Assembly (NCBI RefSeq): GCF_019279795.1 | Contig: NC_056732.1 | Location: 1,640,153,257 to 1,640,217,256 of the forward strand | DNA: 64,000 nucleotides | Origin: Protopterus annectens | Lineage: Eukaryota; Chordata; Ceratodontiformes; Protopteridae | Reading direction: 5' to 3' | Shown here: positions 55,450 through 64,000 of the stretch, piece by piece | How the letters are laid out: each line of letters starts with the position of its first letter | Position numbering within the stretch: the stretch's first letter is position 1 | Notes under the pieces: generated by a model | What the model saw: only the letters and a program-made list of their open reading frames with translations | What the model was told of the DNA's origin: nothing | Database searches by the model: none | Program-made: the position numbers and the translations under genes

Positions 55450-56085
55450 ACCTTGAATGTCTTTTATATCATGTTGAGACTGTGAACACAACTTCAAACA
55501 ACAAACACAGGACCAAATGCATGCAGTAGCATCCCTGGAACTCTATACTGTTATAACACCTTCTACAAGACTTTCCAGAATATGCAGTCACATGCCTTGT
55601 CTTGGCTACAAAACATATATAGATCCTAATGGTGAACTTCTCATCCCCTCCAAATTAATTCAAAGACAATGAGTTGATCTACTGCTTGTTAGCAAGGTCA
55701 GGATCTGCATTGTCCCTTCTGAATCAGTAACTGTACAACAAGCTGTCATAGGCTTCAGAATGGAGGCTGAGGAAAGGGGTAACCCTACATACAGAACATA
55801 TCCCACATTTCTCCTTTTTGAAAAGTACAATGACCATCCTAGTTTGCCACTCAAGAGGAACTATGTTTCCCCCACAACACTGACAAGGCATGTTAACTAT
55901 GATATCCCAAACACATTTTCTCCTTCAGCATTTTAGGCTTGATCGCATCTGCTTCATGAGCTTTTGTTAGATCACAAATGTCTCAGTTTCTGCCTGTTGT
56001 ACTCTTTCCACAAAGAAAGAGATGATCATTGCTTTCCGGTAGTATTCCTTACACTTTCCCACACAATGTCCCCAGTCAAGATCAG
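55450..56085 (-). pseudogene. Decayed LINE RT, N-terminal half (minus strand)
   Basis: Minus-strand translation at about 55865-55790 gives VPLEWQTRMVIVLFKKEKCG, then YRVTPFLSLHSEAYDSL, IYICFVAKTRHVTAYSGKSC where relatives have [15 protein letters not shown], and CRRCYNSIEFQGCY for an EYGVPG-like block. It is followed on the left by the RTE insertion; the C-terminal half reappears at 49745-50390. The clade is not named with confidence. Confidence 0.5.
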
Positions 56086-56090
56086 TATTA

Positions 56091-56250
56091 TGAATATGCC
56101 AATAAAGGCAAAGTAGTTTTGGAAAGGAAGAAGCAAAACTAAAGGATAATATGCAGGAATAAGGGAATGTTAAAGATGGAAGAGAGCGCAGAGTTGTGTA
56201 AGACGAAGGTAAAATTAACTACACAATGAAAGGAGTGCATAAAATGGATG
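56091..56250 (-). repeat. Left terminal direct repeat of the Penelope-like element
   Basis: It matches 59977-60165: both start TGAATATGCCAATAAAGGC and end AGTGCATAAAATGGATG, with about five substitutions and a few indels by eye. No hammerhead ribozyme core was recognised on the minus strand. Confidence 0.85.
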
Positions 56251-56539
56251 GAACAAAATGACACAGGTAGAAAAGAATAAAATAACGACCAAGACCAGTA
56301 GAAGAAACCCAAACTTTAATATAAAATGTGCAAAAACCAATACAAGCTCCAGCGCCTCAGCCAAAAAGGCCTTTCAAGATTCAAAAAGCACAACACCAGC
56401 AAACAATTATATACATCACTGCATTAAAACTCCACCAATAAAAATGATTCACTCAAACAATCAAATGAAAAAGCAATCAAGTAAAATAAAGCAATTCAGT
56501 TCAAGAACCCTATACTTTATAGAAACACTTTCCAATTGC

Positions 56540-57105
56540 ATTCTAAATGTAGGCCATTAGGGGTCACAGTACCATATTTCAAAATAAATAGGCTATTAGG
56601 GGTCAGAATACCATATTTCAAAATAAATAAACTCTCTTTAAAAAGTAGCTTCTGGTTTAAATCACTATCCATTAAACTTTTACCTTTTCTAATATGGTAC
56701 CCTGAAGAAGTTTTTCATTCCCATTATGGCACAAAGAAAAGTGCATGGCAACTGAATTTTCCACCCTTTGGTTTCTTATGTCTCTCAGATGTTCTAAAAG
56801 CCTAGTTCTAAAAGCTCTTTTTGTTTCTCCTATGTAAAAAAAAGATTACACGGGCACTTCAGGGCATATACTACCCCTTCTGTACTACAACTATACAACT
56901 CCTTAGGTGTATAAATCACATCATTAATTCTGTCAATAAATTGAACTACATGTGTACAACCAGAGCAATGCTTACAAGGAATGGTACCAACGTCTCCCAT
57001 ACCCATGTTCCCATATAGAACCGGTCTGGTATAATAACTATGAACCAACATGTCCTTCACATTATGGCCCCTCTTATAAGAAAAACTTAATTTATCAGGG
57101 AGCAA
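56540..57105 (-). pseudogene. Penelope-like Cys/His block and GIY-YIG endonuclease
   Basis: Open at 57105-56830: KLSFSYKRGHNVKDMLVHS, VGTIPCKHCSGC and YSCSTEGVVYALKCPCNLFF, the zinc-binding-like and lead-in blocks of these elements. Then, after a frameshift in an A run near 56840, YIGETKRAFRTRLLEH and LRDIRN-like sequence (GIY-YIG core) and a C terminus CHNGNEKLL. The last part contains a 40-42 bp tandem duplication (about 56553-56635) that repeats a FILKYG-TPN peptide. Confidence 0.85.
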
Positions 57106-57539
57106 CCCAACTAAACTCTTATATTTAAATAAAAAATCCCAATAATATTTCGCAATATTAGAAAAAATATCAGCAAAACTAGTATACTCTGTAACAAAAT
57201 AAATAATTTTATTTTCTTTATTTCCAGGTCCACCTTTAATGTTACTATATCACTTATTATTTCTGGCCAAGTCATGTCTATCATCCTTGGCTAGCCAATT
57301 AATGGATGCTTTATAATATGCATCTTAAATACAAGAGCTATCATAGTCCAGTTGTTTAAATTGATCACACGTCTTTTTAAACTCGACCTCATGAACCTTT
57401 TGTTCATAAGTCTTTTTATATGGAGTAATTCTCCATAAGGTAAAGATCTCATCAAATGGAAGGGGAGGGGGGTTGGACAGCTCTCACCATGCAAAAAGTG
57501 GTTTCCGTCCTCAAATGTCCTATGTATTCTAGTTTTCAC

Positions 57540-58044
57540 CCCCACATTTTAAACACCTTTCAATTCTAGATCTAAATAATGACCTTCCTACCTCTTTGTG
57601 CTCCATCAAAACATAAACCAAAGTGATTATTATGTAAATCACCTATAAAATCATTAACCTTGACATTCCCCATCACATAAAAATATTAAATCACCAATGT
57701 ATCTATAGTATCGAACAACATGTTTTTTATAAAACCCAATATGATGAAGAAATTGTAACTAAAAAAAAAACATGAACAAGTTGGCATACATGGGGGCAAA
57801 AGATGCCCTCATAGCTGTGCCCTTCACTTGCCTATAAATTCTACCATTAAATTGAAAAAAATATTAGTTAAACAAAACAAAACCATATCTAACAGAAAAT
57901 CAGACAAGGGACTATCTCCTAAGAAATATCTCAAGGCCTTCATAACCCTTCATTTATTAGTGTAAAGGCTACAAACATCCATCACTAGCCAGAATTTCCC
58001 TGTTGACCAATTTATTGTTTTTATCTTTTACAAAAAATCAAGAC
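57540..58044 (-). pseudogene. Penelope-like reverse transcriptase core
   Basis: Minus-strand translation: WLVMDVCSLYTN (first catalytic Asp, about 57955-57990), FNGRIYRQVKGTAMRASF then APMYANLFM (57775-57860; relatives have GTAMGA) and RYIGDLIFLCDG (about 57665-57705). The catalytic box is Tyr-Ile-Asp-Asp in relatives; the first Asp is Gly here, so the RT is dead. Stops occur in between. Confidence 0.85.
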
Positions 58045-59205
58045 TGCAATCAACCTATTTAACTTCACTCAACTTACTAACTTCATTACTAAACCTAACA
58101 AAACCAACCCCCCCAGGCTCCATACTTGACTGGATCCTAGTATCTCATCCTAACAAAATCATAAAATCTGGTGTTATTTCTGACCCATTTGGAGACCACC
58201 TCCCTGCCTTCACCCTTCGAGCTACACCCACTTCCCCACACTCTCACCAGTACATTCATACTCGTAACCTATCTAACTTTAACCCTACTACTTTCTCTAA
58301 CTCCCTTAAACTAATTAACTGGAACCCCCTAAAAACTCTACCATTAGACGCAGCCATTGACTATTTCAATTCAACATTCGTAACTGTCCTCAACTCCCTA
58401 GCTCCAATAAGAACAAAAAGAGTTAAAACTAAGACCGCCCCATGGCTCACCAAGGATACCAAAAAGATTATGCTACAAATGGATAAAACCTGGAAAGCCT
58501 ACCTCCAATACAAACAGCCAGAAATCTTGCTTAAATATAAACAGCTGAGAAACCTATCCAAACAACAAGTCATTAGAGATAAAAAGTCTTACTACATCAA
58601 ACTACAAGAAAATCATGCAAAAAACCCCAAACAATTCTGGAACTCTATTAATTCCCTCCTTAGGCCAGGTACAAAAAACAACCCCAGTCCTGACACCAGC
58701 AAATCTGACCTTGAAATTGCCTCACTATTCAATACCTTCTTCACCACTTCTATCGCTGAGCTAACCAAGACCTTTACCAACAATAACCCTCCACTCCTCC
58801 CTCCTCTCCCCCCAACTTCATTCCTACCTCTATCTAAACAGGAAATGCAACTGTACTCTTCAGCCCATACCTCTCAAGCTCTCCTCCCCTTTACTCCTGG
58901 ATAACCTTCTTACCTTCCTAACCTCGCTCTCAAATGTAGATTGTATATGGAACTAAACAGTAAAATCTAGCTATTATGCTATATGCCTGTCTTTTTCTCC
59001 TGAACAAAACTGTAATTGTTTGTTTTTTTCTGTTTTGAATGCAACCTGTTGTTTGTAATGCAAACTGTCTTTGAAACTAGTCATGTAAGTAAACTTTGTG
59101 TTGTGGAGCTTTTCTCCCTGGGCCTCCACTGAAAATGGGCCCTCCAAGCCCAGTGGACCTCCCCAGTCATCAAACTGGAATAAATAATAAATACATACAA
59201 ATATA
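58045..59205 (+). mobile_element. L2-like LINE inserted in the Penelope-like RT, RT core deleted
   Basis: Plus strand. The 5' part encodes the end of an endonuclease: NKIIKSGVISDPFGDHLPAF (about 58155-58215, Ser-Asp-Pro where Ser-Asp-His is usual). Then comes the linker (APWLTKDTKKIMLQMDKTW, RDKKSYYIKLQENHAKNPK) open to 58904, followed directly by 3' UTR and the family 3' end (TGGAGCTTTTCTCCCTGGGC, CACTGAAAATGGGC, an AATAAATAATAAAT tail). The whole RT palm is absent, which means an internal deletion before or during insertion. Confidence 0.8.
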
Positions 59206-59949
59206 TAAGAATCTAATCTTTCTACATAAGGTAATAAATAATGATGCAATAACAATCCCATGTTATTGAAAAAATAGTTACTGGCTGAAATTATGGGCCT
59301 CCCTGAAGGTTCTTGTGTACCTTAGGTAAGCAATAAAATTTCGCCAGTGTACATCCAGTAATAGAACATTTCTATTACCTTTTTATATTAACTCAGTAAA
59401 ACTAGCCTTTGCTTGATTATATTCAGACACATTTACAACCTTATATGTATCAGTATCATTTAAATGTTCATAACACATTTTTTCATACTGTAAATAATGC
59501 ATTACCACAATATTATTCCCCTTGTTTGATGGCTTTATTACTAACTCATACCATTGGATTAAGTTTTTCAACCGTTCACATTTAGTTAAGTTATATTTCA
59601 CCTCTTGTTTTTTCTTTTCAAAATCCTTATTAAAAGTTTTTTCTTTTGCGTAATTCAACATAGCTGAACATTTTTTAATACGTTTATGCATAAATGATGG
59701 AATAAAATCACTTTTATATAAAATGCCATCAGTGTTCAATAGACAATATGCATTCACTGAATCATCTTCCCAAGAAGAATCAAAAGAAAAAAAAAACATT
59801 TCATTGCTGTCATCCAAAAATGTGTTATCCAAATTTCCCTCTAACATGCGCCCTTCTGGTTGAGATTCCACATTACAATGAGAAAAATAAAACAATAAGT
59901 GCAACTTTCTAATAAAACAAAAAATATTTATTTTGATCTTGTGTAGCAC
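59206..59949 (-). pseudogene. Penelope-like N-terminal region
   Basis: 188 open codons (59949-59383) with an acidic/Phe-rich segment, then a Lys-rich segment and LVIKPSNKGNNIVVMHYLQY (59535-59480), the conserved block near the RT N terminus of Penelope-like proteins, followed by LNDTDTYKVV. Beyond a stop the homology goes on in other frames: KFYCLPKVHKN-like and MGLLLHHYLLPYVERLDSY (59261-59205) up to the L2-like insertion. Confidence 0.85.
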
Positions 59950-59976
59950 GGGTAAAACAGTAGGTACAAACTACAG

Positions 59977-60165
59977 TGAATATGCCAATAAAGGCAAAGT
60001 AGTGTTGGAAAGGAAGAAGCAAAAACTAAGGGATAATATGCAGAAAAATAAATAAATAAAAAAATAAATAAAAATAAGGGGATGTTAAAGATGGAAGAGA
60101 GCTCAGAGTTGTGTAAGACGAAGGTAAAATTAACTACACAATGAAAGGAGTGCATAAAATGGATG
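59977..60165 (-). repeat. Right terminal direct repeat of the Penelope-like element
   Basis: Counterpart of 56091-56250 with a ~29-bp AAAT-rich insertion (about 60043-60075). It lies immediately upstream of the first open frame of the element. Confidence 0.85.
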
Positions 60166-60484
60166 CAATACTGGAGCATATAATATATTGAAGGGGTGCT
60201 TCAAACTAGTGAATTTATAAAATACAGTATGAATATATGCTTTGCTTTGCAGTGCAAGGAATAGCAAGGCTCTTGGAAGCTGATGATGGATCAGTATTTT
60301 AGGCAATAACAGGTAAATTATTCCATAGTCTTAAAACGGAAATGCCTAAGAATAACCCCTTCCTTTTTTCAGGAAGAGGAAGGATAGCTTTAGCCTCATA
60401 TTGGAAGCAAAGCATCCAATGATGTAAGGTATGGCATTTTGAAAATTAAAGTATGATTCAGCTATAATAATAGTAAATGTTGAG

Positions 60485-60600
60485 ATATTTATTTTATCTA
60501 TTTGATATTTGTTAACCAGGTTAGTCTGACTGGGCAAGAAGCCCTTTTTCAGCAGAGTCCCAAGGAGAAAAACTCCAGACATAATGAAATATAATAAAAC
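60485..60600 (-). mobile_element. L2-like LINE 3' end, minus strand
   Basis: ATTTATTTTATCTATTTG, GTTAACCAGGTTAGTCTGAC and CTTTTTCAGCAGAGTCC match the L2-like 3' signature in reverse. The sequence to its right may be further 3' UTR but I cannot align it. Confidence 0.65.
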
Positions 60601-62339
60601 GTATAGAAATATAAGTTTAAACTGATAATGGTAAAAAGATATTTACAAGGAAGACCAACAGCAATCAAAGTTATTAACATGGTAATATAAAAGTTGTTTA
60701 TACAGTGTGAGTAATAGTGAAATTAGCCCACTGGCAAAATAACAAGGTAAAATATGTAAAGTAGATTAACTATATACATTTGACTAATAGAAAAAAAGGT
60801 TATGTGTAGTTATAGCAGGAGGATAAGAAAGTAAGAGAGTACAGTTACTGTAACATTGTATCAACAGAGATCAGGGAAGGAGAAATATGAGAAAGAATAG
60901 GTCAGGTTGAAGTAGGACAGGGACAAGTCCACTTTTTGATCATGTAATCTTTTATCATTCATCTCACATTTCATCAATATTTTTTTTTTGTTCTTTTTTG
61001 CAGAGACCCTGCTGTGGCCTCCACCCCTCAAACTTATGCATACTATCTCAGAGTATACCACACCATGGAGTAGGTGTAAGATGCTGTGGTCTTGGAATAA
61101 CAGTATAATTCACCAATCCACATTTCAGTGTGTGATCTTTGAGAGTCACAGTTATACTCCTCATATTTTCAGTGCGTGGCTATTAAACAAGATTGTGAAT
61201 GCAAGAAGTAATTCAATGGCAGCAGACTGAATGAGTTTATCAACTGAATTCAGGAAGTCGGAAATGCATCAAGTATAGGGGACCAGGAGGGCTTTAGTTT
61301 TTATAAAAGCGCTGTAATTATTGTTAATGATAAAGGTTGGATTTTAAATATTGGTTAAGAAGGTATAGCTTGGCAGTGTTTGGGAGCAGTTTGTTTGTAA
61401 CTGGTATCAAGTAATGCTCTTCAGTGGGTTTGGATGTTTGACTAGCATGAGTATTGTAGCTATTATGTTTACCTGGACTGGACAGTTTGTTTATTCTAGA
61501 CCAAAACACTTTATCTAAGAGAATTTTAGAAATGAACAAATTATTCTTGCTTGAACGTAATCCCAAAAAGTCTGTGGCAATGTTTCATTATATACAAGCC
61601 TTGTAATGAAGACAGATTACCTGAATATCTGTGGATGGTCAAAATGTTGTTCCTATGGGGGCTTCCTATTGAAATGTTGGCATTCAAAATGCCAAGTGCT
61701 GACAAGAAGCCCCCTTCCAAAAAAAAAAGCTATGGGAGAAAATCGAACCTTGAATACTGATCTTCTCCTTTGAACTTCCTCTTTGCATGAGGCAAGCCCC
61801 CCTATGCCCCTGGTCTGGGGGGGCAAGTCCTTTTCATCCTCCTGAACTTAACTCTGAGATCGCCATACCTTGGAGAAAAGTCAGCATTCAAAGATATGGC
61901 GACCTCAGACTTAGTGTATACAAGTCCGTTTTTTTTTTTTTTGACCATTCAGACTGTTCTTTCATGACTCACTCTAGTGGAGCCTGACATATCAAATGGT
62001 TACTATTTAGGTTTACCATGGTTCTACATACACTTAGTGGAATACAGCATTATTCAGTAATAACCAGTTCAATATTTATACACAAATGCAGTATTTGGAC
62101 AGCAAGGGCACATTCCTTTCCTTACTTTATTCTTATTCATTTTGTTTTATTTCTTTACTTAATTTATTTTATTTGTTAATAGTAGTGATATTGCTAATAT
62201 TATACCATTAAGTCAGTTTATGTCTACTGTGAAAAAGGGAAACATCTCCTTTCCCCTAACAATCACAATGGATGACTCATGCTATTAAATTATTTTAGTT
62301 TGACAGGTTTTTAAGTAGTTCATTTGTTAGGTCCCCTTT
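60601..62339. other. No recognised gene
   Basis: Short frames only (longest 80 codons, 60988-61230 plus and 61324-61566 minus), none with a motif I recognise. Confidence 0.45.
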
Positions 62340-62411
62340 CTCCTTGCCACACTGACACATACCAGTACACACACACACCCACACACCCACACACACACCC
62401 ACACACACACT
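62340..62411. repeat. CA-rich microsatellite
   Basis: Interrupted ACACACACCC repeats. Confidence 0.9.
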
Positions 62412-62810
62412 GTTCAGTCCATTAACATCGACTGCCTGATAGTAATTGTTTTTAACAGATTAGTTGTTCCCTCTTACACATATACAAATAATGGCACTGC
62501 TTTAATCATCTATGCACGAATGTCAAGTGTTGCAGTCAGCTCATATTTGTGTATGCATGTCTGATACATAGATCTTTAAGAATGAATGTTTGTGAGGTGA
62601 AAGAATGCACATAAATGGATATGTATGATGAGAGTGTTTGTATGCATAAATGCATGAGCCACTGCTTGTCTTTCAAATAAAGTTTAAAATAACAGAATTT
62701 TAAACACTCCCTGGGAGTTTATGTTTTAGCGCAATGGTGTGGGGCACACGGCAGTGTGCATTGCATATTAATAAACTACATTTTGTGGTGCACAACAGTG
62801 TTGCTGGATG
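62412..62810. other. No recognised feature
   Basis: Unassigned. Confidence 0.45.
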
Positions 62811-63026
62811 CAAAACCTCATAAGCAAACACATATAGCATTTCCATGTAAAGGAGAGCATCTATGGTGAGTAGAATTGTATGGAATGCCACAATGATCAC
62901 CAAGGCTTTACATACAGTGAAACCTTGTCAGCAAACGTGGATAGCAATTCCATGTAAGGAAGAGCACCTATGGTGTGAAGATTTGCGTGCAATGCCACAA
63001 TGATCCCAGGGGGGTTGCAAATAGCT
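62811..63026 (+). repeat. Tandem duplication of a ~109-bp unit
   Basis: Two diverged units, both with AAGCAAACAC/CAGCAAACGT, TTCCATGTAA, GAGCA, CTATGGTG and AATGCCACAATGATC. Confidence 0.75.
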
Positions 63027-63879
63027 GTCATTGTGTTACTACAACACATCTGCACAGAGGCCAACTTAATGAGAGGACAAATAACCAGTAGTAGGGACAT
63101 ATGTGGCATAGATTTCACATAGAAATGTGTTAGAATGTAATACTCACAACCTCTTAGGGTGACAGATGTGGACAAGTCATAATAATGGTGGGATAAAGGG
63201 GTCAGAAATAGGGACAGATTTTTAATATCGCACTGACAAACAGTGTGAGGTATATGGTCCAAACACAGTACAGGACAGTGTACCTACAGTGCAGAGTATT
63301 GTGATATCCCATTCCTGGCATTCTGTACTGATGCTGTGTTAATGATTTATAACAGGACATGGGACTGCCATGTAAAATGATCACCCAGGGGAAGCATGTG
63401 TATTGAATAGGGACACACAGATGAACTGCAGGAAGGAGCACAGGGAAACAGTACAGGTGAAATTCATGCATGTACAGCAGAGGATGGCATGTCAATAGAA
63501 GATGATTGTAGCAGCAACACCAAGCACATATCTATATGGTACAGTATGGACTGTACAGTGAAAATGCCTTGTCTGTGACTGTCACACAAGGTAAAATAAC
63601 AATGGGGAGGAGTTATGTGTGAGATAAGCATGCTTACATGAATAATGCAGAGGACATATATCAAGGATCTGACATACAGTTTGAGTACGGTGCATATTGG
63701 GAAGCTGTGCAAAATGATATACCTGAATATGAGTGTAATCTCAGCAGAGGTCTCCTGCAAGGTGGCCACAGTTAAAGGATGCAAACATTACAAGAAGCGA
63801 CCACAATTGTGGACAATATCAGAATAGTAGTGCCACTAATTCCATATGTGATGTGGAGTGATAACAAATGAGGCTGTAT
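63027..63879. other. No recognised feature
   Basis: Unassigned; open frames on the minus strand (97-121 codons) lack recognisable motifs. Confidence 0.45.
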
Positions 63880-63911
63880 ATACACACACACACACACACA
63901 CGCACACACAC

Positions 63912-63969
<58 letters not shown>
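63880..63969. repeat. CA dinucleotide microsatellite
   Basis: CA tract with two CG interruptions. Confidence 0.97.
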
Positions 63970-63971
<2 letters not shown>

Positions 63972-64000
63972 TTGGCAACTATTATGATATAGCCACACTC

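Larger units (their letters stand above)
56091..60165 (-). mobile_element. Penelope-like element with terminal direct repeats
   Basis: Penelope-like retroelements combine an RT related to telomerase with a GIY-YIG endonuclease. Right to left: N-terminal region (59949-59383), RT interrupted by an L2-like LINE at 58045-59205, RT core (58040-57560), linker (57545-57110), Cys/His-rich block and GIY-YIG domain (57105-56540), 3' UTR. A sequence of 160-189 bp occurs in direct orientation at both ends, like the pseudo-LTRs described for these elements. The coding region is broken many times. Confidence 0.85.

Noticed and set aside
56091-60165. An LTR retrotransposon, because of the flanking direct repeats
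   Set aside because: The coding motifs (KPSNKG, GTAM-type RT block, CPC lead-in and GIY-YIG core) are Penelope-like, and the repeats lack TG...CA ends.
1-64000. A host gene or multi-gene system
   Set aside because: No conserved exon, splice-bounded coding block or non-transposon domain could be recognised; every readable protein motif belongs to a retroelement.

Overview
The window is a vertebrate intergenic or intronic stretch made almost entirely of dead transposable elements. I see no host exon, rRNA, tRNA gene, operon or CRISPR array. The mix of CR1-like, L2-like, RTE-type, L1/Tx1-like and restriction-enzyme-like-endonuclease (RLE) LINEs, a Penelope-like element (PLE), a solo retroviral LTR, tRNA-derived SINEs, palindromic MITEs and long CA/TG tracts suggests a large, repeat-rich non-mammalian vertebrate genome (lungfish-like or amphibian-like). 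The species is inference; the element families are recognised from protein motifs.

Layout. 1-3860: three CR1-like pieces, then a GAT-tailed RTE-like tail, all plus strand. 3860-7060: AT-rich, with an L2-like 3' end and a CA tract. 7060-12475: a dispersed repeat (family 1) split by a nearly full-length RLE-type LINE. An unoccupied paralogue of family 1 at 36031-36690 fixes the insertion boundaries. 13015-20670: family 2 and family 3 repeats, a tRNA-SINE, a minus-strand L2-like LINE carrying a MITE, and a second GAT-tailed RTE. 20700-31770: a decayed L1/Tx1-like LINE interrupted by a palindromic MITE, CR1 pieces and a 5.5 kb CR1-like element (CR1-A), itself interrupted by an L2-like 3' end. 32217-37690: second copies of families 3 and 1 and a 60-bp minisatellite. 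37691-40028: minus-strand L2-like LINE with an odd 5' junction. 40510-45543: the best-preserved CR1-like element (CR1-B, minus), preceded by a tandem array. 46190-49740: decayed CR1 (plus) and CR1-C (minus). 49745-56080: one minus-strand LINE torn apart by a palindrome, a solo LTR and a full-length RTE. 56091-60165: a PLE bounded by ~160-190 bp direct repeats and interrupted by an L2-like copy. 60166-64000: mostly unassigned, with CA tracts.

Nothing here works as a pathway; the elements relate as parasite layers. CR1-like copies encode a CxxC/esterase ORF1 and an endonuclease-RT ORF2, and the SINE at 13207 carries a CR1-like 3' end, suggesting it borrowed that machinery. All coding regions carry stops, frameshifts or catalytic substitutions. 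The most informative results are nested insertions whose edges can be read from the sequence, target-site duplications around the RTE and the LTR, the PLE direct repeats, and a 47-bp apparently templated filler at a LINE 5' junction.
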